Source: Caryophanales bacterium UBA3210
Lineage (GTDB): Bacteria; Bacillota_I; Bacilli_A; RFN20; CAG-449
Assembly (NCBI GenBank): GCA_002363635.1
Contig: DEWM01000050.1
Coordinates: 15,910-46,290, forward strand
Direction of reading: 5' to 3'
Length of the DNA stretch: 30,381 nt
Numbering within the stretch: position 1 is the stretch's first letter; each line of letters opens with the position of its first letter. Positions 1-7,387 of this stretch are shown here, piece by piece. The notes beneath the pieces were generated by a model. The model saw only the letters and a list, made by a program, of their open reading frames with translations. It had not been told where the DNA came from and did not search any database. A program made the position numbers and the translations under genes.

Positions 1-665
1 CCTGTACCATCAATCATAATTGGGTTCATTGATACTGTGACTGGAATATTATAAGGACGAGCAGTTGCAACAACAAACTTCATCATAATTAATGGACCAA
101 TAGTAATGATTTCATCAAATTTTTCTCCTGCTTCAAGTAATCTCTTTAGAGGTACTGTGACAGGGCCTTTTTCTCCATATGATTCATCATCAGTTGTTAA
201 ATAGAAATGATCTGAGAATGATTTAAATTCATCTTCTAAAATAACTAAGTCTTTATTTCTAAAACCGATGATAGATGTAACTTCTGCACCTAATTTATGG
301 AATTCTTCTGCTACTGGCATAGCAATTGCACAACCAACACCACCACCAATAATACAGACTTTCTTAACTCCATCAGTCTTTGTTGCTTTACCTAAAGGAC
401 CGACAAAGTCGTGTAAACAATCACCTTCATTAAAGTGATTGAGTTTTTCTGTTGTTCCACCAACAACTTGGAAAATGATTTTAACAGTGCCTTCTTCTTT
501 ATTTGTTCCAGCAACTGTTAAAGGAATTCTCTCTCCTTCTTCACTAACACGAAGAATAATGAATTGACCTGGTAATGCTTTTTTAGCAATTAACGGATCA
601 TAGATATCCATCATTGTGACTGTAGGATTGAGTACCTTTTTATGAACAATTTCATATTTATTCAT
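1..665 (-). CDS. FAD/NAD-binding electron-transfer subunit, ferredoxin-NADP+ reductase alpha / PyrK-like (3' end outside window)
   Basis: The 221 visible residues match the ferredoxin-NADP+ reductase / dihydroorotate dehydrogenase electron-transfer subunit family (NfnA/SudB/PyrK-like). Seen: PGQFIILRV (residues 32-40), the flavin-contacting ERIPLT (45-50), GPLGKAT (89-95) and the NAD(P)-binding IIGGGVGCAIAMPVA (105-119). Family members usually end in a cysteine cluster binding a 2Fe-2S centre; that part lies beyond position 1 and cannot be checked. Known role: passing electrons between NAD(P)H, FAD and a partner subunit, for example in bifurcating transhydrogenase Nfn. The partner is not in view, but in Nfn-type operons it often follows directly downstream. 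Start at ATG 663-665, with a strong SD GAAGGGGG at 675-682. Family assignment is secure; the exact enzyme is not. Confidence 0.85.
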   Translation of the reverse strand, partial: MNKYEIVHKKVLNPTVTMMDIYDPLIAKKALPGQFIILRVSEEGERIPLTVAGTNKEEGTVKIIFQVVGGTTEKLNHFNEGDCLHDFVGPLGKATKTDGVKKVCIIGGGVGCAIAMPVAEEFHKLGAEVTSIIGFRNKDLVILEDEFKSFSDHFYLTTDDESYGEKGPVTVPLKRLLEAGEKFDEIITIGPLIMMKFVVATARPYNIPVTVSMNPIMIDGT

Positions 666-682
666 GGATATTATCCCCCTTC

Positions 683-701
683 TCATTAATAAAATTAATG
701 A
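683..701 (-). promoter_or_regulatory. Leader hairpin next to the SD of the flavoprotein gene
   Basis: TCATTAAT, loop aaa, ATTAATGA is a perfect 8-bp inverted repeat immediately upstream of the G-rich SD of the flavoprotein gene. It would fold in the 5' leader if transcription starts at the -10 at 714-719. A role in translation or mRNA stability is only inferred. Confidence 0.4.
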
Positions 702-713
702 CTATCTGTTAAC

Positions 714-719
714 ATTATA
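714..719 (-). promoter_or_regulatory. Likely -10 box for the flavoprotein gene
   Basis: On the minus strand TATAAT is preceded directly by GTG. No convincing -35 hexamer is found 16-18 nt upstream. It lies about 50 nt upstream of the start codon, placing the 683-701 hairpin in the leader. Confidence 0.45.
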
Positions 720-752
720 CACTAAATGTCTACAGTTGGAAGATACATAATT

Positions 753-761
753 TGTTATAAT
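753..761 (+). promoter_or_regulatory. Extended -10 promoter for the XRE regulator
   Basis: TG-T-TATAAT is an extended -10 element. The predicted start near 768 gives a leader of about 108 nt. That leader contains a small stem CCTAA...TTAGG (about 830-850) just before the GGAGG motif at 854-858. Confidence 0.5.
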
Positions 762-875
762 GGTCAAAATTTCTATCAGTTAAGCGCTATTATAAAACGG
801 ATGCATATTTTTATCTTTAAAGATTTCCTAATAAATAGATAATAGTTAGGCTCGGAGGTAACAAGTCTATAAATT

Positions 876-1157
876 ATGAAAAATTTATACGTTTTAAGAA
901 AAAGTAGGAATTTAACACTACAAAAACTTGCAGATAAACTAGGAGTTACTGCACAAACAATTTCTAACTGGGAAAATGGATTCAATGAACCTAACATTGA
1001 TAAACTTATTGAAATTGCCAATTATTTTAATGTTTCAGTAGATTATTTAATCGCAAATAAGTTTAATCCATTAAAAGAATTATATACTAGACTTAAATCA
1101 TTAGATGAAAAAAGTTATGCTAAAATCATCCAATTAATATTTGAAAAAATGCTGTAA
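876..1157 (+). CDS. XRE/Cro-CI family helix-turn-helix regulator, 93 aa
   Basis: Residues 3-60 form a standard HTH_3 domain: LRKSRNLTLQKLADKLGV, then TAQTISNWENG as recognition helix and turn (about 25-35), followed by PNIDKLIEIANYFNVSVDYLI. The remaining 30 residues form a short helical tail. It is expected to be a cytosolic dimeric DNA-binding regulator; nothing in the sequence reveals its target. The GGAGG at 854-858 is 17 nt from ATG 876, unusually far, and an in-frame stop (TAA at 870-872) rules out an upstream start. The gene is divergent from the flavoprotein gene and could regulate that promoter, but this is only an inference. Confidence 0.85.
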   Translation: MKNLYVLRKSRNLTLQKLADKLGVTAQTISNWENGFNEPNIDKLIEIANYFNVSVDYLIANKFNPLKELYTRLKSLDEKSYAKIIQLIFEKML

Positions 1158-1184
1158 GCCATTATTTTGACTTACAACATTTTT
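1145..1184. terminator. Bidirectional intrinsic terminator
   Basis: AAAAATG-c-TGTAAG (1145-1158) pairs with CTTACA-a-CATTTTT (1171-1184) across a 12-nt loop. A- and T-runs on both sides allow termination of the convergent regulator and lipid-kinase genes. It overlaps the regulator stop codon. Confidence 0.75.
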
Positions 1185-1185
1185 A

Positions 1186-2040
1186 TTAAGCAATCCAAGC
1201 TTTGTATGTTGTTACATCATTAACAACATCGCCATCAATTTGTAAACCACATGGTCTATCAAATGTGACTTCAATTTCTCTACCTTGTTTAATGAAGCAA
1301 TGCTTCTTATCTTTAACATGAGTACCTTTAAATAATTTTGGGAACATTAATAATGTACCGAGTTTTCCTCTACCATGAATTGAAACGAAAGTAAGTAAAC
1401 CACTTGCTCTATCTTGAGAAGGAGCAATCATCATACCGCCTCCATAATATTTTCCATTCATTGCAGAAGCTAAATATGCTTTTTTGATATTAAATTCAAC
1501 TCCATCAACTTTGACTTTTGCAACTCTAGGAAGATATGAATGTAATAATAAATCGACAGTAATTTTTCCGTAATCAATAGATGTTTCTCCAGCAGCTTTT
1601 TTGTTTTCTGCAACAACACAACAATCTCCATCAATACCAAAACCAATACCATTAACAAAACGATATGTTCTACCGTTTACAAATACTTTTGGTAAATGAT
1701 TAATGTAATCATTTAATTTTACTAAATGAGTATTTGGATCTTGAGCGCTCTTAACATCATTTAAGAAGTCATTACCAGTTCCTGCAGGGTATAAATATAC
1801 TGGTATATCAAGTTTTAAATCACCAAGTCTATTAACGAAATTATTAAGAGTTCCGTCACCACCAAGGAGGATTAATAAATCAGATTCACTAGCGTTATTT
1901 AAAAAATCAATAACATCTACATCAACTACACTAATTTCTTTAATATCTCCAATTTTTGTGTTGAGGAATTCAAGAGCAATTTTTGCTTCTTCTTCACCTT
2001 TTCCTCCATTTGCAAGGCGGTTATATAGTAAATAATTCAT
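1186..2040 (-). CDS. Diacylglycerol/lipid kinase family protein (DAGK catalytic domain)
   Basis: This 284-aa protein has the full DAGK_cat/LCB5 signature: N-terminal strand and loop YNRLANGGKG (6-15), nucleotide-binding GGDGTLNNF (60-68) and PAGTGNDF (85-92), with the usual C-terminal beta-sandwich. Family members phosphorylate diacylglycerol or related lipids with ATP on the cytosolic membrane face, returning diacylglycerol to phosphatidic acid. The length is typical. It lies 2 nt downstream of a PlsC-type acyltransferase and shares its transcript, fitting phospholipid synthesis and recycling. An SD (AAAGGAGAA) sits inside the end of the upstream gene. DgkB is the likely functional equivalent; the substrate cannot be fixed from sequence. 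Confidence 0.85.
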   Translation of the reverse strand: MNYLLYNRLANGGKGEEEAKIALEFLNTKIGDIKEISVVDVDVIDFLNNASESDLLILLGGDGTLNNFVNRLGDLKLDIPVYLYPAGTGNDFLNDVKSAQDPNTHLVKLNDYINHLPKVFVNGRTYRFVNGIGFGIDGDCCVVAENKKAAGETSIDYGKITVDLLLHSYLPRVAKVKVDGVEFNIKKAYLASAMNGKYYGGGMMIAPSQDRASGLLTFVSIHGRGKLGTLLMFPKLFKGTHVKDKKHCFIKQGREIEVTFDRPCGLQIDGDVVNDVTTYKAWIA

Positions 2041-2042
2041 AA

Positions 2043-2885
2043 TTAATTCTCCTTTCTTACTAAATCTTCAATTATTTTATTTCTACATATTTCAGATAAT
2101 TCTACAGTATTCATATTCTCAAATTGCTTTGGATAAATAACATCAAGAATATTTACGTAAATTGTTGTATGTTTAAATGGTGTATTTTTATGTACTAAAT
2201 TCGTATTTTTTATAGAACAAACAACTACTGGGCAATTCGCTTTATAGGCTATTTTGAATGAACCAGGATGGAAAGGAAGCATAATTTCTTTCGTCTTATT
2301 TCTAGTTCCTTCTGGAGAAATACCAATAGGTACATCATATCGATTTATAAAATCAACCGCTTTATTAATTGCTTCCAATCCTTTTTTAGGGTTTTCCCTA
2401 TTAATTGGAATATATCCTGCCCTTTCAACGAAAGGTCCTGCAATTGGCAATTTCATATTTTGAGGTTTAGATATAAAGATAATTGGACGATATTTTTTAG
2501 GTAAAATATCTAAAAGTGCCATCTGGTCAAAATTAGAAATGTGATTATTAATTAAAATAAATTTTCTACTCTCAGGTAATTTCTCTAGTCCATTAACTTT
2601 AACTCTAGTATTTAATAAATGAATAGTAGTAGAAGAAACATTTCTAATAATTGATGCATAGAAAGGATGAGGTTTATCAATACCCTTCTTATTCCCAATT
2701 TTAAGAATGCTTCCCCAAATAATTAAGATAATTAAAGTTAGTATATAAAGAACTACATAAAGCGCTGGAATTAAGAATAATCCTATCCAGAAAAAATACC
2801 ATTTTGTATAGGCACAAATAAGGTAAGTAATACCTGACGCCCCACATAAGCTTAATATTAATAAAATTATTTCTAAACTAACCAT
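2043..2885 (-). CDS. plsC: 1-acyl-sn-glycerol-3-phosphate acyltransferase (PlsC family)
   Basis: This 280-aa membrane-associated acyltransferase has two N-terminal hydrophobic segments (about 5-25 and 34-58). They are followed by the HX4D catalytic motif (H115...D120 in NNHISNFDQ), YIPINRE (158-164) and EGTRNKT (192-198). These are the four-block hallmarks of LPLAT/PlsC enzymes, which acylate lysophosphatidic acid to phosphatidic acid. It forms an operon with the lipid kinase. No SD precedes ATG 2883-2885. A -10-like TACAAT (2910-2905, minus) implies a leader of only about a dozen nucleotides, so initiation may be near-leaderless. The paralog type (PlsC versus a lipid-remodelling LPLAT) is not resolved. 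Confidence 0.85.
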   Translation of the reverse strand: MVSLEIILLILSLCGASGITYLICAYTKWYFFWIGLFLIPALYVVLYILTLIILIIWGSILKIGNKKGIDKPHPFYASIIRNVSSTTIHLLNTRVKVNGLEKLPESRKFILINNHISNFDQMALLDILPKKYRPIIFISKPQNMKLPIAGPFVERAGYIPINRENPKKGLEAINKAVDFINRYDVPIGISPEGTRNKTKEIMLPFHPGSFKIAYKANCPVVVCSIKNTNLVHKNTPFKHTTIYVNILDVIYPKQFENMNTVELSEICRNKIIEDLVRKEN

Positions 2886-3031
2886 ATATTACACTTAACA
2901 TTTTATTGTAAAATGTCCAACTTTTCAATATGTAAACTGTATTTATTATAATCCTTATTTATATATTATTGCCTAAATCGGTTGGTTTTTTTATTTAAGG
3001 TTTTATAATAATTAATAGAAAGAAGAACATT

Positions 3032-3706
3032 ATGCAAGTTATAAGACAACATTTCTCAAGATTTATTACCGCTACTATATTATTTTTAATAGGATTAATT
3101 TGCTTTTTCTCTGGGATTATATTAGTAATTGATACAAGCGAAACTATCTATACAGTTAATGCTTTATTATTATTCGTAGGAGTACCGATTATTTTAGTCT
3201 CATCTTTTGTTATACTTGCTTCTTTATTAAACTCATTCATTACTACTAACGAACAAAGTTTTGCAGGGGCTACAATCGGTGCAGGGGCCGCATTAGGTGC
3301 TGGTATCTTTATTGTTGCAGACAAGAATGCTGGTTCTTTAATTTTATCATTCGTTGATTACCTCCCTTACTTTGTTATCGTTGAAGGTTTAATCTTATTA
3401 TTTGATTCAGCATTTAATTATGTCTATGGATATAGAATTAAAAGAAATAAACCTGCTCTATATACAGTCATTAGTGAAGTAGCAGTATCAGTTATAGCTT
3501 TAACGCTTGGCTTCTTATCCTTATATTATTTAGACGAAGAGGTTCAACTCATTATATTTGGAATTGTCCTAATGCTATATGCAATTTTCGTAATCTTACA
3601 ATGTTATTCCATTGTTCCTTCTTCATCTATAATTACTCAAGCATCTACTCCTAAAGATGTTGTTGAGGAAGTCGAAGAAGTTGAAGAAATTGAAGAAGAT
3701 GAATAG
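3032..3706 (+). CDS. Six-span integral membrane protein, function unknown, acidic C-terminus
   Basis: This 224-aa protein shows about six hydrophobic segments (roughly 12-34, 41-64, 78-97, 104-126, 142-165, 170-190). The third is Gly/Ala-rich (GATIGAGAALGAGIF). It ends in a cytosol-predicted tail with VEEVEEVEEIEEDE. The layout vaguely recalls HdeD/DUF308-like six-helix proteins, but I see no diagnostic motif and do not assign it. A TATAAT at 2945-2950 is a plausible promoter; the SD (GAAAGAAG) is weak. It is monocistronic with its own terminator. The repeated acidic tail may be a cation- or protein-interaction surface, which is speculative. Confidence 0.75.
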   Translation: MQVIRQHFSRFITATILFLIGLICFFSGIILVIDTSETIYTVNALLLFVGVPIILVSSFVILASLLNSFITTNEQSFAGATIGAGAALGAGIFIVADKNAGSLILSFVDYLPYFVIVEGLILLFDSAFNYVYGYRIKRNKPALYTVISEVAVSVIALTLGFLSLYYLDEEVQLIIFGIVLMLYAIFVILQCYSIVPSSSIITQASTPKDVVEEVEEVEEIEEDE

Positions 3707-3728
3707 TTACCAAATAGGTAACTTTTTT
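3706..3728 (+). terminator. Intrinsic terminator of the membrane-protein gene
   Basis: GTTACC (3706-3711), loop aaata, GGTAAC (3717-3722), then TTTTTT. The stem begins on the last base of the stop codon. Confidence 0.85.
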
Positions 3729-3848
3729 CTTTTTTATCAAAAAAAATAAATATTAACAAATGTAAAATAAACAAAAACAATCAAACTTCATTAATATTCA
3801 TTTAAAAGTTTATTGTGACACTTTTAGAAAATACGTATCAAAAAACCG

Positions 3849-3876
3849 TTTACATTCGCATAATCTATGATACTAT
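3849..3876 (+). promoter_or_regulatory. Sigma-A-type promoter of the AEC transporter/dehydrogenase operon
   Basis: TTTACA (3849-3854), 16-nt spacer, TACTAT (3871-3876) with an extended TG-A. The start near 3883 gives a leader of about 70 nt to ATG 3953. A second weaker pair (TTGTGA...TATCAA) lies just upstream. Confidence 0.5.
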
Positions 3877-3952
3877 TGCTATTTTTTTACTTATTTATGA
3901 GCAAATATTAAACAAATATTTTATAATTGTATCGAAAAGGAGGTTCATTAAT

Positions 3953-5143
3953 ATGAACATAAACTTATTAGCATCGTCTAATATTGGTGAAGCTTTAGCT
4001 CTTGGTCTTGCTCCAGATGCAAAACTTTGGACTAACATTGCTAAAACTATCATCTTCATTCTTTTAGGCTTTATCTTCACTAAGAAAAAGTGGCTTCCAG
4101 AAAATACTGGAAAAATCTTAACAAGATTTGTTATGGCTATCTGTTTACCATGTCTTGCTTTCTGTGCATTCATGTCAAACTTCACTATCGATGGCGCTAT
4201 CGATACAGTCGTTAACTTAATCTTAGGCTTTGTACTTTATGTCGCATTTATTTTCATTGGTAAATTAATCTTCATTTGGGTCAAAGATAAAAAAAGAAGA
4301 ACAGTACTTTCTGTCTTATTTGCTTTCGGTTCAACAACATTCTTTGCATACCCATTAATTACTTCAATTTATGGTTCACAAGCAGGTAACAACTTCAACG
4401 TTATGAACATTGCTTACCGTGTATTCTTATATTCATATGCATACATCGCAATCGCTTCATTACAAGAAACATCTGGAGAAGATGGTGCTACTGCTACTAA
4501 AACAGATTTAAAATCAATCTTAAAGAAAGTTTTCTTAAACCCAATTGTTATTGCTACATTTGCAGGTTTATTCTTATGGTTACTCCAAGCAATTCCTGGA
4601 TCAGCTACAGTTAGAACAGACTGGTTAAATCCAAAAGATATCCCTGCAGAACAAATTAAATATGTTGCTTTCTGGAGATTTGACGTAACATTACCTTGGA
4701 TTTACCAAGCTGCTAATACTCTTGGCGGTTTATCATCAACTATTATTTTAGTTGCTATTGGTTGTACATTAGGTTCACAAAACTTCAAAGAAGCTATCAC
4801 AGACAAATATGCATGGATTTGGACTGGCTTAAAAGTCATCGTTGCTCCACTCATTGTCTTAGCATTATTATTCATCATCCAAGCTATCTCTAACGGTGCA
4901 GGCTTGGCACTCAACGATGCTGGTGTTTCAAAAATCATTTCTATGAATACAGTCAACTCTGCTGTATTAACATGGATGGTCTCACCTGCTACAGTTGCTG
5001 TTGGTTACTGTATTGCTTATGACCAAGAAAAACAAATGGCATCACACATCTCATTAATTGGTACTCTTGGTGCAGTTGTCGGCGTAATCCTTTGGGTTAT
5101 CGTCTTAACTATTATCGGTGCAACTGGATTCTTCGCAGCATAA
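3953..5143 (+). CDS. AEC (auxin efflux carrier) family transporter, 396 aa
   Basis: This is a multi-span membrane protein of the AEC/BASS-like superfamily, with about ten hydrophobic helices in two halves. It has the characteristic broken helices FVMAICLPCLAFCAF in the first half and AVLTWMVSPATVAVGYC in the second. Bacterial AEC members include malate/lactate permeases such as MleP. I start it at ATG 3953 because a near-perfect SD (AAAAGGAGG, 3935-3943) lies 9 nt upstream; the reading frame stays open to 3815, but those 46 residues have no SD and look like leader. The D-2-hydroxyacid dehydrogenase gene follows 23 nt downstream, suggesting transport of a 2-hydroxy or 2-oxo acid such as lactate. 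The substrate is inferred, not shown. Confidence 0.85.
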   Translation: MNINLLASSNIGEALALGLAPDAKLWTNIAKTIIFILLGFIFTKKKWLPENTGKILTRFVMAICLPCLAFCAFMSNFTIDGAIDTVVNLILGFVLYVAFIFIGKLIFIWVKDKKRRTVLSVLFAFGSTTFFAYPLITSIYGSQAGNNFNVMNIAYRVFLYSYAYIAIASLQETSGEDGATATKTDLKSILKKVFLNPIVIATFAGLFLWLLQAIPGSATVRTDWLNPKDIPAEQIKYVAFWRFDVTLPWIYQAANTLGGLSSTIILVAIGCTLGSQNFKEAITDKYAWIWTGLKVIVAPLIVLALLFIIQAISNGAGLALNDAGVSKIISMNTVNSAVLTWMVSPATVAVGYCIAYDQEKQMASHISLIGTLGAVVGVILWVIVLTIIGATGFFAA

Positions 5144-5166
5144 TAATAGAAAGGAATTAAATTAAT

Positions 5167-6177
5167 ATGTCAAAAATGAAAATTGTTTGTTTCGGTGTAA
5201 GAGATTATGAAGTCCCTACATTTGAAAAACTCGCTAAACAATATGATTATGAATTAGTCTTACGTCCTGAATATTTAAGTGATTCTTGCATTGAACTTGC
5301 AGATGGATTTGAAGGTGTCATGGTTAGAGGTAACTGTGCTATCTCAAAAGAAAACTACAAGAGACTAGCAGAAAAAGGTTTAAAATATTACGTCACAAGA
5401 ACTGCTGGTTATGATCATGTTAATGTTCCAGTTTTAAAAGAACTCGGCATTAAAACAGCTTTCGTTCCTGGTTATTCACCAAATGCTATTTCTGAACTTG
5501 CTGTTTCTTTAGCAATGTCATTATTAAGACATACTCAATATGATGGAGAAAGAACTGGTAGATTATTAGACTTCACTGTTTCTGATAAAATGTTCTCTAA
5601 AGAAATTAGACAATGTACAGTCGGTGTTATCGGATGTGGAAGAATCGGAAGAACTACATGTGGTTTATTCCATGGCTTAGGTGCAAAAGTTATCGGCTAC
5701 GATAAATTCCCAGGCCAAGATTCAGAAATCTTAAAATATGTCGATTTAGATACATTACTCGCTCAATCTGATGTTATCGTATGTCACGCAGCATACTTTG
5801 CAGGACAAAACGACAATATGATTGGCGCAAATGAAATTGCTAAAATGAAAGATGGAGTTGTCTTTGTTAACGTTGCTCGTGGTGAACTTGTTGATGCTAA
5901 AGCAATGGTAGAAGCAGTTAAATCAGGTAAAGTCGAAGGCTTTGCAGCAGACGTTTTACGTGGAGAAAAAGCTGTCTTCAATCACAAATTTAATTCTATT
6001 GATGAAATCCCAGATCCAATCGTTCGCGATATGGTTAAACTCTACCCTTCAACAATCATTACTCCTCATGTAGCATCTGCTACAGAAGGCGCTTTAATTG
6101 ATATGGTTGAAGTATCATTAAAGAACATTGATGAATTCTTAGCAACAGGCGAATGTAAGAACTCATTAATTAAATAA
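5167..6177 (+). CDS. D-isomer-specific 2-hydroxyacid dehydrogenase (D-lactate dehydrogenase type)
   Basis: This 336-aa NAD-dependent enzyme has a Rossmann motif GVIGCGRIG (153-161) and the family catalytic triad: R238 in NVARGELVD, E267 in DVLRGE and H301 in TPHVAS. RTAGYDHV (78-85) and PNAISELA (105-112) are typical of the D-lactate/2-hydroxyisocaproate branch. It reversibly reduces a 2-oxo acid to its D-hydroxy acid, in fermentation normally pyruvate to D-lactate while regenerating NAD+. It is co-transcribed with the AEC carrier and ends in a strong terminator, so the pair plausibly makes and exports D-lactate, or imports and oxidises it. Substrate choice among D-lactate and branched 2-hydroxyacids is uncertain. 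Confidence 0.9.
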   Translation: MSKMKIVCFGVRDYEVPTFEKLAKQYDYELVLRPEYLSDSCIELADGFEGVMVRGNCAISKENYKRLAEKGLKYYVTRTAGYDHVNVPVLKELGIKTAFVPGYSPNAISELAVSLAMSLLRHTQYDGERTGRLLDFTVSDKMFSKEIRQCTVGVIGCGRIGRTTCGLFHGLGAKVIGYDKFPGQDSEILKYVDLDTLLAQSDVIVCHAAYFAGQNDNMIGANEIAKMKDGVVFVNVARGELVDAKAMVEAVKSGKVEGFAADVLRGEKAVFNHKFNSIDEIPDPIVRDMVKLYPSTIITPHVASATEGALIDMVEVSLKNIDEFLATGECKNSLIK

Positions 6178-6189
6178 TGAATCTCTATG

Positions 6190-6211
6190 GACTACCTTCG
6201 GGTAGTCTTTT
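6190..6211 (+). terminator. Intrinsic terminator with UUCG tetraloop
   Basis: GACTACC (6190-6196), loop TTCG, GGTAGTC (6201-6207), then TTTTAT. The C(UUCG)G tetraloop makes this a very stable hairpin. Confidence 0.9.
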
Positions 6212-6212
6212 A

Positions 6213-6234
6213 TTATGCAAAAATTATGCAAAAA
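6213..6234 (+). repeat. Perfect tandem repeat 2 x TTATGCAAAAA at a promoter
   Basis: Two identical 11-bp units (6213-6223, 6224-6234) abut the putative -35 at 6238. One unit is about one helical turn, so this could be a regulator site or an UP-like A-tract element. Confidence 0.6.
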
Positions 6235-6237
6235 TTT

Positions 6238-6268
6238 TTGTAGTTATATAATATTATTATGGTACAAT
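6238..6268 (+). promoter_or_regulatory. Orphan extended -10 promoter
   Basis: TTGTAG (6238-6243), 19-nt spacer, TATG-G-TACAAT, i.e. an extended -10 (TG 6260-6261, hexamer 6263-6268). No protein gene follows on this strand before a terminator. Confidence 0.55.
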
Positions 6269-6274
6269 AAGTTT

Positions 6275-6347
6275 GTAGATCCATCTGAGTTAATTTTTAT
6301 TATACTTATGTTGGACGAATCCTAGGGGTATTCCTAGGGCTTTTTTT
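6275..6347 (+). ncRNA. Candidate small RNA of about 73 nt, unassigned
   Basis: A promoter with an extended -10 is followed about 70 nt later by an intrinsic terminator, and only tiny start-stop ORFs without an SD lie between. This makes an independent short transcript likely. I do not recognise an RNA family. The body is AT-rich and mostly unstructured before the terminator. The alternative is a decayed transcription unit. Confidence 0.4.
6320..6347 (+). terminator. Intrinsic terminator of the orphan transcript
   Basis: TCCTAGG (6320-6326) pairs with CCTAGGG (6333-6339) with one U-G pair and a 6-nt loop, followed by C and TTTTTTT (6341-6347). On the minus strand no T-run follows, so it serves the plus strand. 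Confidence 0.7.
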
Positions 6348-6369
6348 ATCATAATTTTAATTTCAAATT

Positions 6370-6395
6370 AAAAGATGCCTTAATTGACATCTTTT
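6370..6395 (-). terminator. Terminator overlapping the end of the unknown 312-aa gene
   Basis: AAAAGATG (6370-6377) and CATCTTTT (6388-6395) form an 8-bp stem spanning the stop codon, ending in T-rich sequence on both strands. Confidence 0.55.
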
Positions 6396-7318
6396 ATTTT
6401 TCCGTACATATTATTTTCAATAGAAATATATTTAGAAATATCAAATGATGACACACCTAATTTGTCATCAATTTTTTCTTTTTCATAATGGAATTTTTCT
6501 ACTCTCTTTTTAAAGATAAAGCCTTTAGTTTCACTTCCATCTACTACCTTATATTCCATTTCATATTCTTTATGTTTTTCGATAGTAATATGTAAAGATA
6601 AATATGCTTCTTTAATATCTAAATCTCTTAGATCAAGGTTAAAAGAGGTACTACCTTCTTTAATTGATTTAGTTTTGACGTTGTCGATAATTTTCTTATT
6701 AGTATATGAATTTAAAACTGTTAAATATAGATATTCTTTCTCTCCTAAATCATTAAAGCTAAAATTCAATTTAAATTGATAAATTTTAGAGTAAGGATCA
6801 TATTTATATTCATTATCAATATCAAGATGAATAGTAGTTTGCCCTATCTTATCATCTTTATTATCTTTAGCACGTTCATAGATTTTAGTTTGAGTTTGTT
6901 CAGTTATAACTTCACCTTTATTAACTAAGCAAGAACGAAGTAATGGTAAATCAGTCGCGTTTACTAATTTCTTAATAAATAAATTATATTGAATTAAGAT
7001 ATTATCAATACTTGAAGATGTATCGACAAGTTGAACCATTCCCGCTAAAGAATTAAATAATTTATTATCATGGAGAATCTTCATACATAAATAATCTAAG
7101 GCAGATAAATATGTAGGAGTATTACTCATTTTAGGAGTATTAATAACGTTAGATAATCCTTGAGCAATTCTAATAATATAAACTTGCATTGTTTTAACAA
7201 ACATTGTTGGATGATTATTATTACACTGTTCTACTAAATCTAAATAAATATCTTTAGTATTTTCTTCTCCTAAATATTCTTTAATTATTTCATTCGCGCC
7301 ATCTATTAAATTAACCAT
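6380..7318 (-). CDS. Protein of unknown function, 312 aa
   Basis: I do not recognise a family. The first about 140 residues read as alpha-helical (NEIIKEYLGEENTKDIYLDLVEQ, then long amphipathic stretches). The second half is rich in alternating hydrophobic/polar segments (YQFKLNFSFNDLG, EAYLSLHITIEKH), suggesting a beta-sandwich. There is no signal peptide, membrane span or cysteine motif. Start chosen at ATG 7316-7318 because SD AAAGGTG (7325-7331) is correctly spaced; a GTG at 7325-7327 lies inside that SD. The gene is monocistronic between two terminators, and a TATAAT at 7343-7338 would give a leader barely longer than the SD. Confidence 0.65.
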   Translation of the reverse strand: MVNLIDGANEIIKEYLGEENTKDIYLDLVEQCNNNHPTMFVKTMQVYIIRIAQGLSNVINTPKMSNTPTYLSALDYLCMKILHDNKLFNSLAGMVQLVDTSSSIDNILIQYNLFIKKLVNATDLPLLRSCLVNKGEVITEQTQTKIYERAKDNKDDKIGQTTIHLDIDNEYKYDPYSKIYQFKLNFSFNDLGEKEYLYLTVLNSYTNKKIIDNVKTKSIKEGSTSFNLDLRDLDIKEAYLSLHITIEKHKEYEMEYKVVDGSETKGFIFKKRVEKFHYEKEKIDDKLGVSSFDISKYISIENNMYGKIKDVN

Positions 7319-7347
7319 ATTTAACACCTTTTAGTCCATTATAGAAC

Positions 7348-7374
7348 AAAAAAACTCCTTAATAAATAAGGAGT
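7348..7374 (-). terminator. Intrinsic terminator of the nucleoside-importer operon
   Basis: On the minus strand ACTCCTTA (7374-7367), loop tttat, TAAGGAGT (7361-7354), then a run of Ts (7353-7348). Confidence 0.88.
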
Positions 7375-7387
7375 CAATGAATAAATA

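Noticed and set aside
714..733. GTCTAC near the XRE promoter as a fourth response-regulator site
   Set aside because: Only one half-site matches, and it lies 22 nt from the -10 instead of 10-13.
3815..3952. 46-codon N-terminal extension of the AEC transporter
   Set aside because: No SD at 3815 and the sequence overlaps the promoter; ATG 3953 has a near-perfect SD and begins the conserved region.
3895..4185. ORFs antisense to or out of frame with longer genes, such as this one under the AEC transporter and others under the phosphatase and dehydrogenase genes
   Set aside because: They lie opposite strongly supported genes, lack SD sites and have no recognisable protein features.
6213..6234. 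CRISPR-like repeats
   Set aside because: Only two adjacent 11-bp units without spacers; no array and no cas genes in the window.
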